Below, piece by piece: positions 46,058 to 55,932 of a stretch of DNA of 64,000 nucleotides. The notes below the pieces were generated by a model that worked only from the letters and a program-made list of their open reading frames with translations, was not told the origin of the DNA and searched no databases. Positions within the stretch are counted from its first letter, which is position 1. Every line of letters starts with the position of its first letter. A program made the translations under genes and the position numbers. Source of the DNA: Eutypa lata (lineage: Eukaryota > Ascomycota > Sordariomycetes > Xylariales > Diatrypaceae). The stretch spans positions 62,001 through 126,000 of the forward strand of contig JAKULF010000015.1 of the NCBI GenBank assembly GCA_022661535.1. The letters are read 5' to 3'.

Positions 46058-46284
46058 ACCTACATAGCTTCCGGTACATCACGTACCTGTACCGGTTCAC
46101 AGAGGGGGTTCATTTTGATCATACTGAAGAAACTTTAAAGACATTATATAGCTTAGTTCCCAACCGCTTCGCAATACTAGCTACTGGATCTCCTAAGTAC
46201 AAATCATAACGAGTTCATATCATAATAATGACCATCCTCCGAAATACTTCCTATACTCCCCTAGATATTATCTACTCTGAATCA
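46058..46284. other. 3' flank of the sugar transporter
   Basis: A/T-rich spacer between the helicase derivative and the stop codon of the transporter, probably the transporter's 3' UTR. Nothing else seen. Confidence 0.4.
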
Positions 46285-49250
46285 TTACTCCATGTTGCCT
46301 GTCGATAATGTTCGTACACTGCTAGCAGCTGAAGAGTAAGGTCGCTGCTCTCCATAACTCACTTGTTCGTTACCCCCTTCATCACCAGAGTGGCTATTTG
46401 ACGCAAAGAAATCTAGAATAGGACGCTCGGGCTTAGGTCTCTCTCGTAGAATGTACCGTTTGAAGAACCACGGTAGGTATTGTTTCACCTGGTAGCGCAC
46501 GAACTGCATCTTCGGGTAGCCGAAGATAATGTCTAAACTTTCTAGTGACCGCTCTTTCGTTTCCTCGACGAACAGAATTACCAGGACAAGGGCAACGGCT
46601 GTAAGTCCAGAGAAAAGTCCGAGTGTCCCTGGTGGGGTGAGTCCATTTAGGATGCTGTTGTTGGAGTCCTATGATTCAGTGTTTGTTTATGACGGGGTGT
46701 CCATTGGATTAGAAAACTGTACCTAGGGAAGAATAGAGAGAGTAATCCGGCAAAGCCATAACACACAGAAATAGCAAATGCACATCCCTGCATTAAAGTC
46801 AGTTGTATATACTCTACGCCGAGATTTTGAACACTCACTACTTCACGGTGAGAAAGTGGAAAACTGTATTCATTGTTAGAAACCTGCGCAACAAGCGCAT
46901 ATAATTCCGTGAGTTCTTACCTTTCAGAAGCCAAAGTGAAGGGTATCGGGCCTAATTTCAAGGTTAGCATAAAGTTTGTTCCCGATTCATTAATGAAGCT
47001 CACCTAGTCCAGGGGAGTAAGCGGCAGCATGCACTATACAGATTCGTCAGAAAACCGGCTGTCGAGATTGAAGAGGAACTTACAATATAGGTATATGGTA
47101 ACTAGCCGGACTGTTATGCCCGTGTTCTCCTCTGGATGATACGGGAGAGGGAAGGATAATGCGCCCATCAGCATGAAGATACACATCAGCGGAAGTGTTG
47201 TAATCAGCCATTTTCGACGCCCGAGCGTGTCAATCGTTTTAATTGCTGGAAGTCCAAAGAGAAAGTTCACTGCGCCTATTGGATCAATTCGTATCAGCCG
47301 AAGCATTAATAACAAGTCACATCTCAACGTAATATATCATACCGAATCCTAAGCTTAACCCCATGGGTCGTAATAACAGTGAGGCATTATTGCAGGCTTC
47401 ATTGTCGTTGAGATTTGGATCGATTTCACGGAAGAATGTGCCTGAATAGAACGCCAGGACGTTAACTGCCAATAGTCATTAGTAATGGCATTCAAGTAAC
47501 GGATCTAGCAAGATGAACTCCATCGACATATACCAGGCTGGGGGTTTTTGTGAGTTCGGCGTGCTTTTAAGACAAAGTTTAGACTTACTGCCGCATAACT
47601 GCTGAGCAAGATTCACCGTTGAGGCACTAATTAACGCATTTCGTAACCTCCTGCGGTTAAACAGCTGTACAAACTTCTTTCCGAAGTACGGATTTATTGT
47701 GTTTAGCGTTTTCTGGGTTCCCCGTGGATGGGATTGGTCCCATCCGAGGATATTGTATTCTTCTTCAATAGTCTTATGAAGAACATACATATCTTTCATA
47801 GCTAAAAGCTAGATAGAGATATGAGCACATGACAGAATGCAAATAGATGGGCATATGGAGTAGAATGGTCGTACTTCACATTTCCTTAGTCTTTGTAGTA
47901 TCTCGAAAGCTTTCTTTGGGCTATACTGTCGGCTGTCTTTCCTCATGTAAAACCGAGGGCTTTCCAGGCAGAACGGTAGGATACAACATAAGATCAGTGC
48001 GGGCACCGCTGGTGCAGCTAGTATTAGAGCAACAGCGATTGGACCTTTAGTTATTGTAGAGGCAAAGATCAAGTTGACCGCAAAGCCCCCCATAATACCA
48101 CATGCAACCCTGTAAGTATTAACGTAGGTTATTATAATATGGAATAAGGGGTTTCATAAATACCATAGTTGCCAAGCTAGGATAAAAGAGCCTCGAAAGA
48201 ATCTGATGGCGGTTTCTGAAGCCAAAATCTGTACCATAGTTAGCCGCACTCTAGTAGTGAAGGGTGTCCATTACTGCTCAAGTGGTCTTACCGGTGTGCT
48301 AACTGCCTTAATACCCATGCCTTATACGAGGATTAGCAGGTTGTTTTTAGCTGTTGTATTGTTCCACTACTTACCAAGGCCATTGACTACTCTAATTGAT
48401 ATGAGGAGTTTCCATCTATTTTCCCTCGGAAGAAGGACGCAAAGTCCAGAGACTAAAGAGCTAATAAGCACGAGCACGGCAGCGACCATCATTGCGCCTC
48501 TACGTCCTAGTCGATCGTTAACTGGCATCGAAGCCCAACATCCCAGGAGAGCAGACGTAAAAAAGGGCATCGCATTGGTGGCGCCTAATGCCCATCGTGG
48601 GTTACTAGATGCTGAAGTGGAACAGGAGTTTTCGTCGCGAAAGCCGAGATCGAATTCATATGGTGTACCACCGTTGATGGAAGATTGCACATGGCCCTGG
48701 AGAAAAGCAGCAATGGCGACACAAACGATGACAATGAGGATACCCCGCTCAGAGAACAATCTGTCCTTTTCGTTTCGCAGCGCTTCCAGTTCCTCCGGTA
48801 TGAGTGTGACGGGGAGGTTACGGTTCACGTAGTCCGGATCACCCCTCGTAACAAGATCATATACCCTCGAGTCCTTGGCAACGAGCGCTGCGCGGATGAA
48901 ATTGTTGGCTTGGTCCTCGTTTAGCTCCAGGGTTCTGATAGCAAAGTCGTGTGCGTCCTTTCTCAGCTCCGTGTAACTTGCTTGTACTATAAACTGATCA
49001 GTATTCAGGCGTAAGTAAACCAACGCACCTCTAAGACTACAAGAGATAGTTACAACTGACCGATAGAATCAGGTACATCGAGATGATCATTCCTGGACAC
49101 ACGGTCTTGGGCAATTATTGGAGAGGTAGGCTCGGCAGCGGTCGGTGGGTGAGACTGATTATTGTTCAGCTCTATCTCCTCAGCCTGGGGCGGGGCCAAA
49201 AATGCCCCATGCCGAGTCTGACGCTGGCGGGAACTCAAGGGATTGTCCAT
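46285..49250 (-). CDS. MFS sugar transporter (sugar porter family), 13 exons
   Basis: Exons read on the minus strand: 49250-49077, 48993-48375, 48320-48292, 48228-48164, 48109-47875, 47808-47589, 47465-47343, 47275-47084, 47033-47004, 46951-46921, 46863-46839, 46787-46723 and 46654-46285. All phases agree, giving 725 aa. Only the first donor (GTACCT) is doubtful. Sugar-porter marks are present: DRLGRRG in the loop after TM2, GLGMGIKAVSTP (across exons 2-3), ESPRFY, QQLCGINVLAFY (across exons 6-7), DTLGRRKW, YSPGLGPIPFTLASESFPLSHRE (across exons 9-11) and VEETKERSLE. About 120 residues precede the first membrane span, a long cytosolic extension that contains an ELRKDAHDFAIRTLELNEDQ helix. Members move hexoses, polyols or related acids across the plasma membrane. 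The substrate is unknown; myo-inositol-type porters are one possibility. Confidence 0.88.
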
Positions 49251-50058
49251 TTGATCGTAATTGAATGAAGTAATAGAAGGAGACAAAGATATAATACACT
49301 CGCAAGGGCCCGGCACATTGAAATCACCGTTAGGTGAAGAAGCATAAGTTAATGGCTTAAACTTGGAGAGAATAGATTATCTCTAATGGTTCCTGCCTTA
49401 GCAAGTTAATAAGAAGGAAGACACCTCACACCATGCAAGCTGACAATAATGGACAAGGCTGAGCGATCTTGGTATGACCATCTGTTCCCGCATCACCCCT
49501 CCATGTGTCGGATATCGGTATCACAGTTTCGCCCGGAAACGAACTTTAATGACAGACAGAAGCAGGCTGAGGCTATGTGACTGGCATATGGGGCCGGGGG
49601 CTTGCCCAGCGAGTGTTCCTATTGATTGGAGCTGCTTACTATTCCGTTATATGCAGCTCTTGTCCTCCGCGGATGTGTACCACACGGAAGTGATCATCCC
49701 ACCATGAATATAGACCAATAGATGCGTATATGTCAGCTGCGAGTAAAGCGCCTACGACGTAATGAATGCGACTCTAATAACTGCGGTCTGCCTAAGTCTT
49801 ACAGGTCGCATTAGCCACCCATTCCTGAGAAGCATGGCAACCTAGACTAGATTCCCATCTGTGCGACCCCATGGGGTATATCCGATGAACCGCATACGTA
49901 GCCTCCCAGCCTGTCCAACTCTAAGGCCTCCTACCGAAGAATTGGCACAACTATGGAAACGATATAGGGTACTCGGTGGAATGACACGTATCTCCACTTT
50001 TACTTTTACATGTCTTTTCCTCTACTTTTCAATTCGAGTTTCGAACTATGAAATCAAC
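49251..50058. promoter_or_regulatory. Divergent intergenic region
   Basis: Separates the ATGs of the transporter (minus) and the ankyrin protein (plus), so it should hold both promoters. An open extension upstream of 50058 lacks a good start context. No specific site recognised. Confidence 0.4.
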
Positions 50059-52455
50059 ATGGAACCCTTTGAAGTGGTGACTGGTGTTATCGCGCTTGTA
50101 GACTTCACTGGGAGAGTGTCGCTTCTTGTTGGACGAACTATTCAGGAGGTCCAAGGCGTTCCGGAGTCCCTCAAACTCTTCAACCAAACGCTGCAAACGC
50201 TAAACGGCTCGCTTAAGCAGATAGTCAAGGTAGTAAACGATTGCACAATTCATTCTGAAAAGAAACATCTAGTCATAATCAACAAGATCAGCGATGATTG
50301 CTACAAGCTCCTTCAATCTCTCGTCGATGACCTGCCAGAGCTGGATGACCACCCAAGCCTTCTCAAAAAAATAAGCGCCGCATTCAACATAAAGCTGAAT
50401 GAGAAGACGATAAAGGAAAGATTTGATGCTTTACAAAACTATACCCAGATTCTCAGTCTCAGCCTTAATGCGCTATCATGGTTAGTAAAATCCCCAGCAT
50501 TATATTATCGCGTTATTGCTAAGTTGTGCCCACTAACCATTCACAAAACCTACCACAGGCGACAGCAATCTTACTTTCGCACTGATATGAACGAGATTCT
50601 GCAAAAGATCAACGCCCTTAGTTCATCTATGCAGAAGCCTCGAGGCGACATCTCCGAAACCCTTTTAGCGCCCGACGAGGAACCCGTTCCTCCCGACCTA
50701 CCTCGGATCAATTCATATATTACGGAGAGGTTTGACAAGAATATCGTTGCCTGGCACGAGAGTATCATGAACGTGACGAGGGATTCATCTGTCTGCTATT
50801 CATCCTCGACGCCCTCTATTGTAGAACCGGAACACATAATGCCAGGAAGGAATAATTCTGTGAGCCTTGAGTGGGATGTTGGAGCCTTAAGTATCAGCGA
50901 GCGGATGGTCAACGAATTAATAGAGAAGGGCCTCTATAAGCAGGCAGCTATACAGCAGGGAGAGAGCATCGAACGGCGTCAAAGGCTTTCATCTTCACGA
51001 CCGTTTTCTTTCCAAGAAAGAGCCGCGATGGAAGAGTTCCGTGCTGACCTCCTCCTTAAGTGTTCAACGGTAGCATGCTTACAGGAAGCGACGATTATCT
51101 TGGAAGGCCTACTCGGAAGAGTGGAATCCCTCACCAATGAACCAAACGAGCTCGAGCGACAGGGACGACTTTATTTCAAACTTGGAAGTTTGTTAACTCA
51201 ACCCGAGAGGATCGGACGAAAGCCTGACATGGCTTCTGCTAAGCTGTACTTGAAACAAGCGATGGCTATTTTGGGCGAGCTTGATGCCCCCCCGGATGAG
51301 GACTTGTTAAAAGCTCATAAGCTCCTCGTCCCCATACTTAGATTGGAAGGGAATGTCATTGAAGCGGAAGCACACGAGCAGTGGATGTTCAGGCGAAGAG
51401 AATCCAATGTGTCAGGATCTGAGGTCTCCAACCTGTCGCCCTGTATATCTAGGATATCCCTTGCACCGACAACTAGTACCTCTACCAGCAACAGCGATGT
51501 CGGTCGCGCATCAAAGGCCTTTGAGTGGTGTGAACGTCTGCATCTAAAAAGATGCCCTCCAGGGTGTGAAAAGCAACATTGCTTTCCATATTCTCCGCAG
51601 TTCCGATTCGACCGACCCTTGGAAGATGGCGCCTCGCCGTTCCATCGCGCTATAACAGACGGGAAGCTCGAGGAGGTTAAGGAGATGATAGCAGAAGTTT
51701 GCAAAGCGGATATCGATGGGTCATCCAACCTACTGTTCCTAGCCGCAGAAGCACGTAATGCCCCGATAGCGAAGGTCTTACTTTCGTATGGCGCAACTGT
51801 TCGCGGACGCGACTCCTCAAATATGACGGTATTACATCACTGCCAGGTAGGAAAGAACTCTAATGGAATCACCATTGCCGAACTCTTTTTAGATACCGAC
51901 CCCGACTTGCTAGATAATAAGGATGTGGAAGAACGCACAGCTCTATTCATGGCGGTTGAAAACCAGCGCCGGAGAATGACGCGGATGTTGCTGCAGAGGG
52001 GAGCTGACCCTAACATTCCCGACCGCTATCGTAGGACCTGCCTCCACATTGCTGTCGAGTCATGCGCACCAACAAACAGCAGAAGTGATGTCGACTCACG
52101 GACACCAACAAGCGGCAGAAGCATGGAAATGGTGAAGATCCTTCTCGGCCATAATGCTGATCCCAATATCAGGGACAACACCGACAAGACACCTCTTTAT
52201 CTTGCGTCGGGTTTGGGCAACGTTCAAGTTGTCGACCAGCTGCTTAAAGCCGGTGCAGATGTGAATGGGAGAGGCATGCTTGATGAGACTCCGCTAATTA
52301 CCGCTATGAAGCATTATCACGTTCATGTAGTGAGGAGGCTTGTTGCTTCAGGAGCCGATGCATCTTTGCGCGACATGCATCGTAAAGATGCATTTTCTTA
52401 TGCGACTGGTCCCCGTCAACAGTTACTTCGAACAGCCCTAGCTGGATCGGTTTAG
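50059..52455 (+). CDS. STAND-type N-terminal domain plus ankyrin repeats
   Basis: ATG at 50059 (MEPFEVVTGVIALVDF) is chosen because fungal STAND/NLR-associated N-terminal domains typically begin this way. The frame is open to 52455, but 50481-50558 has a GTTAGT donor, a CACTAAC branch-like motif and a CCACAG acceptor. It is 78 nt long and stop-free, so it is probably a retained-frame intron. The spliced product has 772 aa, unspliced 798. Residues about 1-130 form an alpha-helical HeLo/SesA-like N-terminal domain. A middle helical region (NELIEKGLYKQAAIQQGE...) follows, and residues 520-770 hold about six ankyrin repeats (for example DNTDKTPLYLASGLGNVQVVDQLLKAGADVN). No NACHT or NB-ARC domain is present. 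Such proteins are related to fungal non-self recognition and cell-death pathways. Its role here is inference. Confidence 0.8.
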   Translation: MEPFEVVTGVIALVDFTGRVSLLVGRTIQEVQGVPESLKLFNQTLQTLNGSLKQIVKVVNDCTIHSEKKHLVIINKISDDCYKLLQSLVDDLPELDDHPSLLKKISAAFNIKLNEKTIKERFDALQNYTQILSLSLNALSWLVKSPALYYRVIAKLCPLTIHKTYHRRQQSYFRTDMNEILQKINALSSSMQKPRGDISETLLAPDEEPVPPDLPRINSYITERFDKNIVAWHESIMNVTRDSSVCYSSSTPSIVEPEHIMPGRNNSVSLEWDVGALSISERMVNELIEKGLYKQAAIQQGESIERRQRLSSSRPFSFQERAAMEEFRADLLLKCSTVACLQEATIILEGLLGRVESLTNEPNELERQGRLYFKLGSLLTQPERIGRKPDMASAKLYLKQAMAILGELDAPPDEDLLKAHKLLVPILRLEGNVIEAEAHEQWMFRRRESNVSGSEVSNLSPCISRISLAPTTSTSTSNSDVGRASKAFEWCERLHLKRCPPGCEKQHCFPYSPQFRFDRPLEDGASPFHRAITDGKLEEVKEMIAEVCKADIDGSSNLLFLAAEARNAPIAKVLLSYGATVRGRDSSNMTVLHHCQVGKNSNGITIAELFLDTDPDLLDNKDVEERTALFMAVENQRRRMTRMLLQRGADPNIPDRYRRTCLHIAVESCAPTNSRSDVDSRTPTSGRSMEMVKILLGHNADPNIRDNTDKTPLYLASGLGNVQVVDQLLKAGADVNGRGMLDETPLITAMKHYHVHVVRRLVASGADASLRDMHRKDAFSYATGPRQQLLRTALAGSV

Positions 52456-54120
52456 TTATCTTTAATCTAGATTATCATTTGAGGGCGGGCTAGGGTAGCG
52501 GTCGCTAAAGGTTGATTTCGCTGATTTTGAAGAGGTACGATGTCTTAAGCATTCCTCGGGTTGTCGACTTTGACGTTTCATTGCTAACAATTGAATATGA
52601 AAGTCTTTGAACATATAAACACATACTTCGATACAACATTGTTGCGAACGTCCATTTCAGCCGTAATTCAGAATACTTCGGCAGTTAATTATGCCTTGGG
52701 CCCAGTTGATGGGTGTAGGATCAAAAGGCCAATCTCCTGATGCCAACACCCAAGAGACTGTATATACGACTATTCCACGCCACATCACGAGACAACATCC
52801 AAGTGGCAGATTGATATGCCAAAAAACCGAACTCACCGTGAAATACACGACTCCCCGCTACGCAGGCAGCCTTGCTCTCGCCGTGGACCCGAGTAAACAT
52901 TGGGTTTAGTCTCTCCACAAGGCCGTGTTATCTCACGTCTAACAAAGTCCAAGTCTGTGCCTGCGTATATAACTTTGGATCTGCACTGTGTAGCTACTTA
53001 GCCGTCAGTTTAAAGGCCTAGCGAGGTACATTATCATCTCAGCGCATATTATTGACAGCATTGCTCCATGTGAACCTGGTGTGCCTCTGAATATGGAGCT
53101 TCGGTGGGATATGTACTTCAATCCGTGGTGTACTTATTACCTTGGCTGCCGGTCTACGTTTTATGAACTTGTCGATGATGATGGGTACAAGAAGGCTACG
53201 TCTATCACGATTACTCACTCGTAGATATAGAGAGCTGTCTAAAAGATGAGGCTTATTTTTCGAACAAAGATCGAAACTGGAGTGATGAATGGTATCATTT
53301 ATATAGTGAATATGAGTGGATTATTTGTATGAGCAAACGTTCCTCTTACCTAGATGATAGCTATTACCTTGGACAATAAAGCTCGTTGTTATATATTTTA
53401 TCTATATCAGATCATGTCGTCAGACTAGTGTCGAGACACACCCGGCCATGGACAGGTCGTTTGCCCGAAATAGAGGACCATTGTACCGACGTAGATTGCT
53501 ATGAGTCTTATATACATTACTGATATACATTATAATAACAACTGTTTATGTGGCACGTTAGGTATAAGATCTGACTCCTAATCACAATGCTTAAAAGTAA
53601 TGCCAAGAAGAAATCTAACAACATCAAGAACCCAAAGCTGCCGCTCAATGCTTGTTAGAGTTACAAATATCTATTAATATCTCATTGCAATGCTCATTTG
53701 CATACAGTACATATATAGCCATAAAGCCCTAAGGCATCCATACCCATACCTAAATATAAATATGTAGGCATGTATATATGGTCCTGTAGAACATGTATGT
53801 AGGCAGCTGTTCTATGTGACATACCTAGGTAGATATATGTGTTTTACAGTACTAGGTAGGTTATTCAAATATTCCAAGCTGGGCCACAGTAGCGTTAAGC
53901 CGTCAATTGGAGTTTGATGGTACTTTCCCTGGCCCCGATATGTGATCTCCAGTATATGCCTGTGCGATCAAGGTACCCTCTATTCTACAATGCACCCAAG
54001 TAAATCCCCCGCTCGGCGCTGGGGGGCATCTTTCAGTTAGCAAGTCAACCTCTTTCCTCACATATATGCGAATAGGTAGCTCTCAGAAAGTGATAATTGT
54101 GTAATTTTTTCATGAATGTC
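52456..54120. other. Gene-free stretch
   Basis: A 72-codon frame at 52691-52909 (+) and the frame ending at 53223 show no domain. A short RIP-like A/T-rich segment lies at 53380-53410. TACCTAGGTAGATATA-type words appear from 53820. No gene is supported. Confidence 0.4.
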
Positions 54121-54355
54121 TGTACTGGCTCGGTAGTGTCCTAAATACATGGATACATGTACATACCAATTAGATGTACATGTGTACCTAGGTAGGTATG
54201 TATGTATGTTATGAGGTACGTAGGTTGTCGCTTATACCCACTTACCACCCACCTACATACCTTAGGTACCTAGGTAGTTATATCCATTACTTACCTGTTG
54301 CTAGTTATTAACCTACCTACCCACGTAAATTACCTAGGTAGGTAGCCTAGAAACA
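54121..54355. repeat. TACCTAGGTAGG-rich region with inverted arms
   Basis: The stretch is built from ACCTAGGTAGGTATGTATG words on one side (about 54185-54210) and CACCTACATACCTTAGGTACCTAGGT on the other (about 54248-54275). The two halves are imperfectly complementary, so a long hairpin is possible. Similar short words occur throughout the window (for example 30050-30075, 38340-38380, 41040-41070). Confidence 0.5.
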
Positions 54356-55619
54356 ACAACAACTTTGCTCTACAAATACTGAATTTTCCTGCCTCGGACC
54401 AGGTCTTTTCCCCCTAAATCTAGTGTCTTCAGTAATTAGTAAGTCTAATGTGTAATTATATGGATTTCTCTTTATTAACCTGTTTTGTCTCCTAGATTTT
54501 ACTGATACATGTTGGACGACGACCATACATGGTAGCAATCTACCACATACGGCCTTCGGGGGGATTGCTTGCACCCCGTGTCTGGTAGGCCACAACCAGA
54601 CCGAAATCTCACTTCGACGGCCCTGAACGTATATGTGTAACGGACCACCAAGGACTTGACTGAAGCTTATCCGGGACCCAGGCCCGAAGCAGCCTGGTCT
54701 TATCCGTATCAAATAATTCAGTATTTGCTTTTGCTCTCCGTACATCTTTCATCGCTTCCGCCTATTCGCTACACATCCCCAGAGCCAGAAGGAACCGCAC
54801 GAGATACGTCAATAGTCGTTTCGTCAAAGCAGCACGGTCGCCAGACCAGGATCCCTTACACGGCAGCCAACACCCCACAATCCCCCAGATTCCCAGTGAC
54901 GATCTCCCGCGCCAAGAGCCCCACCTAGAGCCGCCGCCGTTAGTTGGTTCCACAAGAACATACCTTGCTCACTCAACCACATTGCATCTGTTCGCGGCGA
55001 TGCCAGAAGTGAGACGCAAGAGAGGAAGGGCCTCGGGCCGGACAGAAAACCCCCGCGGATTTGGTCGCGTGGAACACGGTCACGTTCTTGACCTCCTGAC
55101 AGCGAATCTACTCGTCGTGAAGATTGCCTTGCCTCTTCTCGATGGCGTCTGCGCTCGGTAACGGCGGATGCTGCCCGCTTTCATAGATTAGAGCCTGCTC
55201 CCGGTAGTCTCATTCAGAATGGCGGCGTCAAGTAAGTTGATATCCTATCTGTCTCGTTCTATTATATACAATGAAGACACACACTGACTTGTTTCTCCTA
55301 ATAGATACATTATCGAGAGCCTCCAGCAACATACCCTCTCCATCATCCCGTCTAACTTCAACAACCTCGTAATAATAAGCTTATGTGCCTGGCCTCTTGG
55401 TCAGGGAGTGTCCCTTCGGCTCCGAACGAATCTCTCACCTTGCGGAAAAAGGTCCTTGATGGCTAATACCGTTTCTAGAATATTGGGCTCTGCTCTAGAT
55501 AAAACCCTTCACCAATCTCGTTATTATTACCAAACGTAATAACTTACGACATAAGTGCTTATTATTACCTGGACTATCCGCAAGGGTCCTCAGTTTTGAC
55601 GGTTGATGCCTTTCAACGG
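54356..55619. other. Gene-free stretch before the helicase element
   Basis: Two overlapping frames at 54347-54745 (-) and 54656-54928 (+) have no recognised domain. A G/C-rich segment at 54980-55230 reads open in parts but without motifs; it may be a repeat relic. Nothing further is supported. Confidence 0.35.
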
Positions 55620-55932
55620 TACATAGTCTCTGTATGTGTATTGCATTAGGCAGTCGCGTCTCGCACTACAACAACACAACACGACAAATTTTTCAACCAA
55701 TTTGTTTCCTGCCATCTTGCCATCCATCCCCCGCATAAACTTTTCAATCTGCCACCTGAAAAGTTTCCACACCCCAATTTATTAATGACGGTTTCCATCA
55801 ATTGTGTACTTTACATCCATTGATTTTCCCACCAAACCGTTTATTAATAATCACCATTATCTTTTCTCGTACCCTTCACACTCTTTAAGGTCATTATCTA
55901 CCTTACTTGCCCTGTAGTCACCTTACCTCACC
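55620..55932 (+). promoter_or_regulatory. Conserved 5' noncoding block of the helicase gene
   Basis: About 310 bp immediately before the helicase ATG that matches the reverse complement of 45690-46057. Noncoding sequence is as well conserved as the neighbouring exon, which suggests that the two copies spread as one unit rather than by retention of coding sequence alone. The word GGTTTCCATCAATTG in this block resembles CGTTTCCATCAA in the 3' repeats. Confidence 0.6.

Noticed and set aside
50059..50059. Upstream start at 49861 for the ankyrin gene
   Set aside because: It begins with GTG, not ATG, and the family-like N-terminus MEPFEVV starts at 50059.
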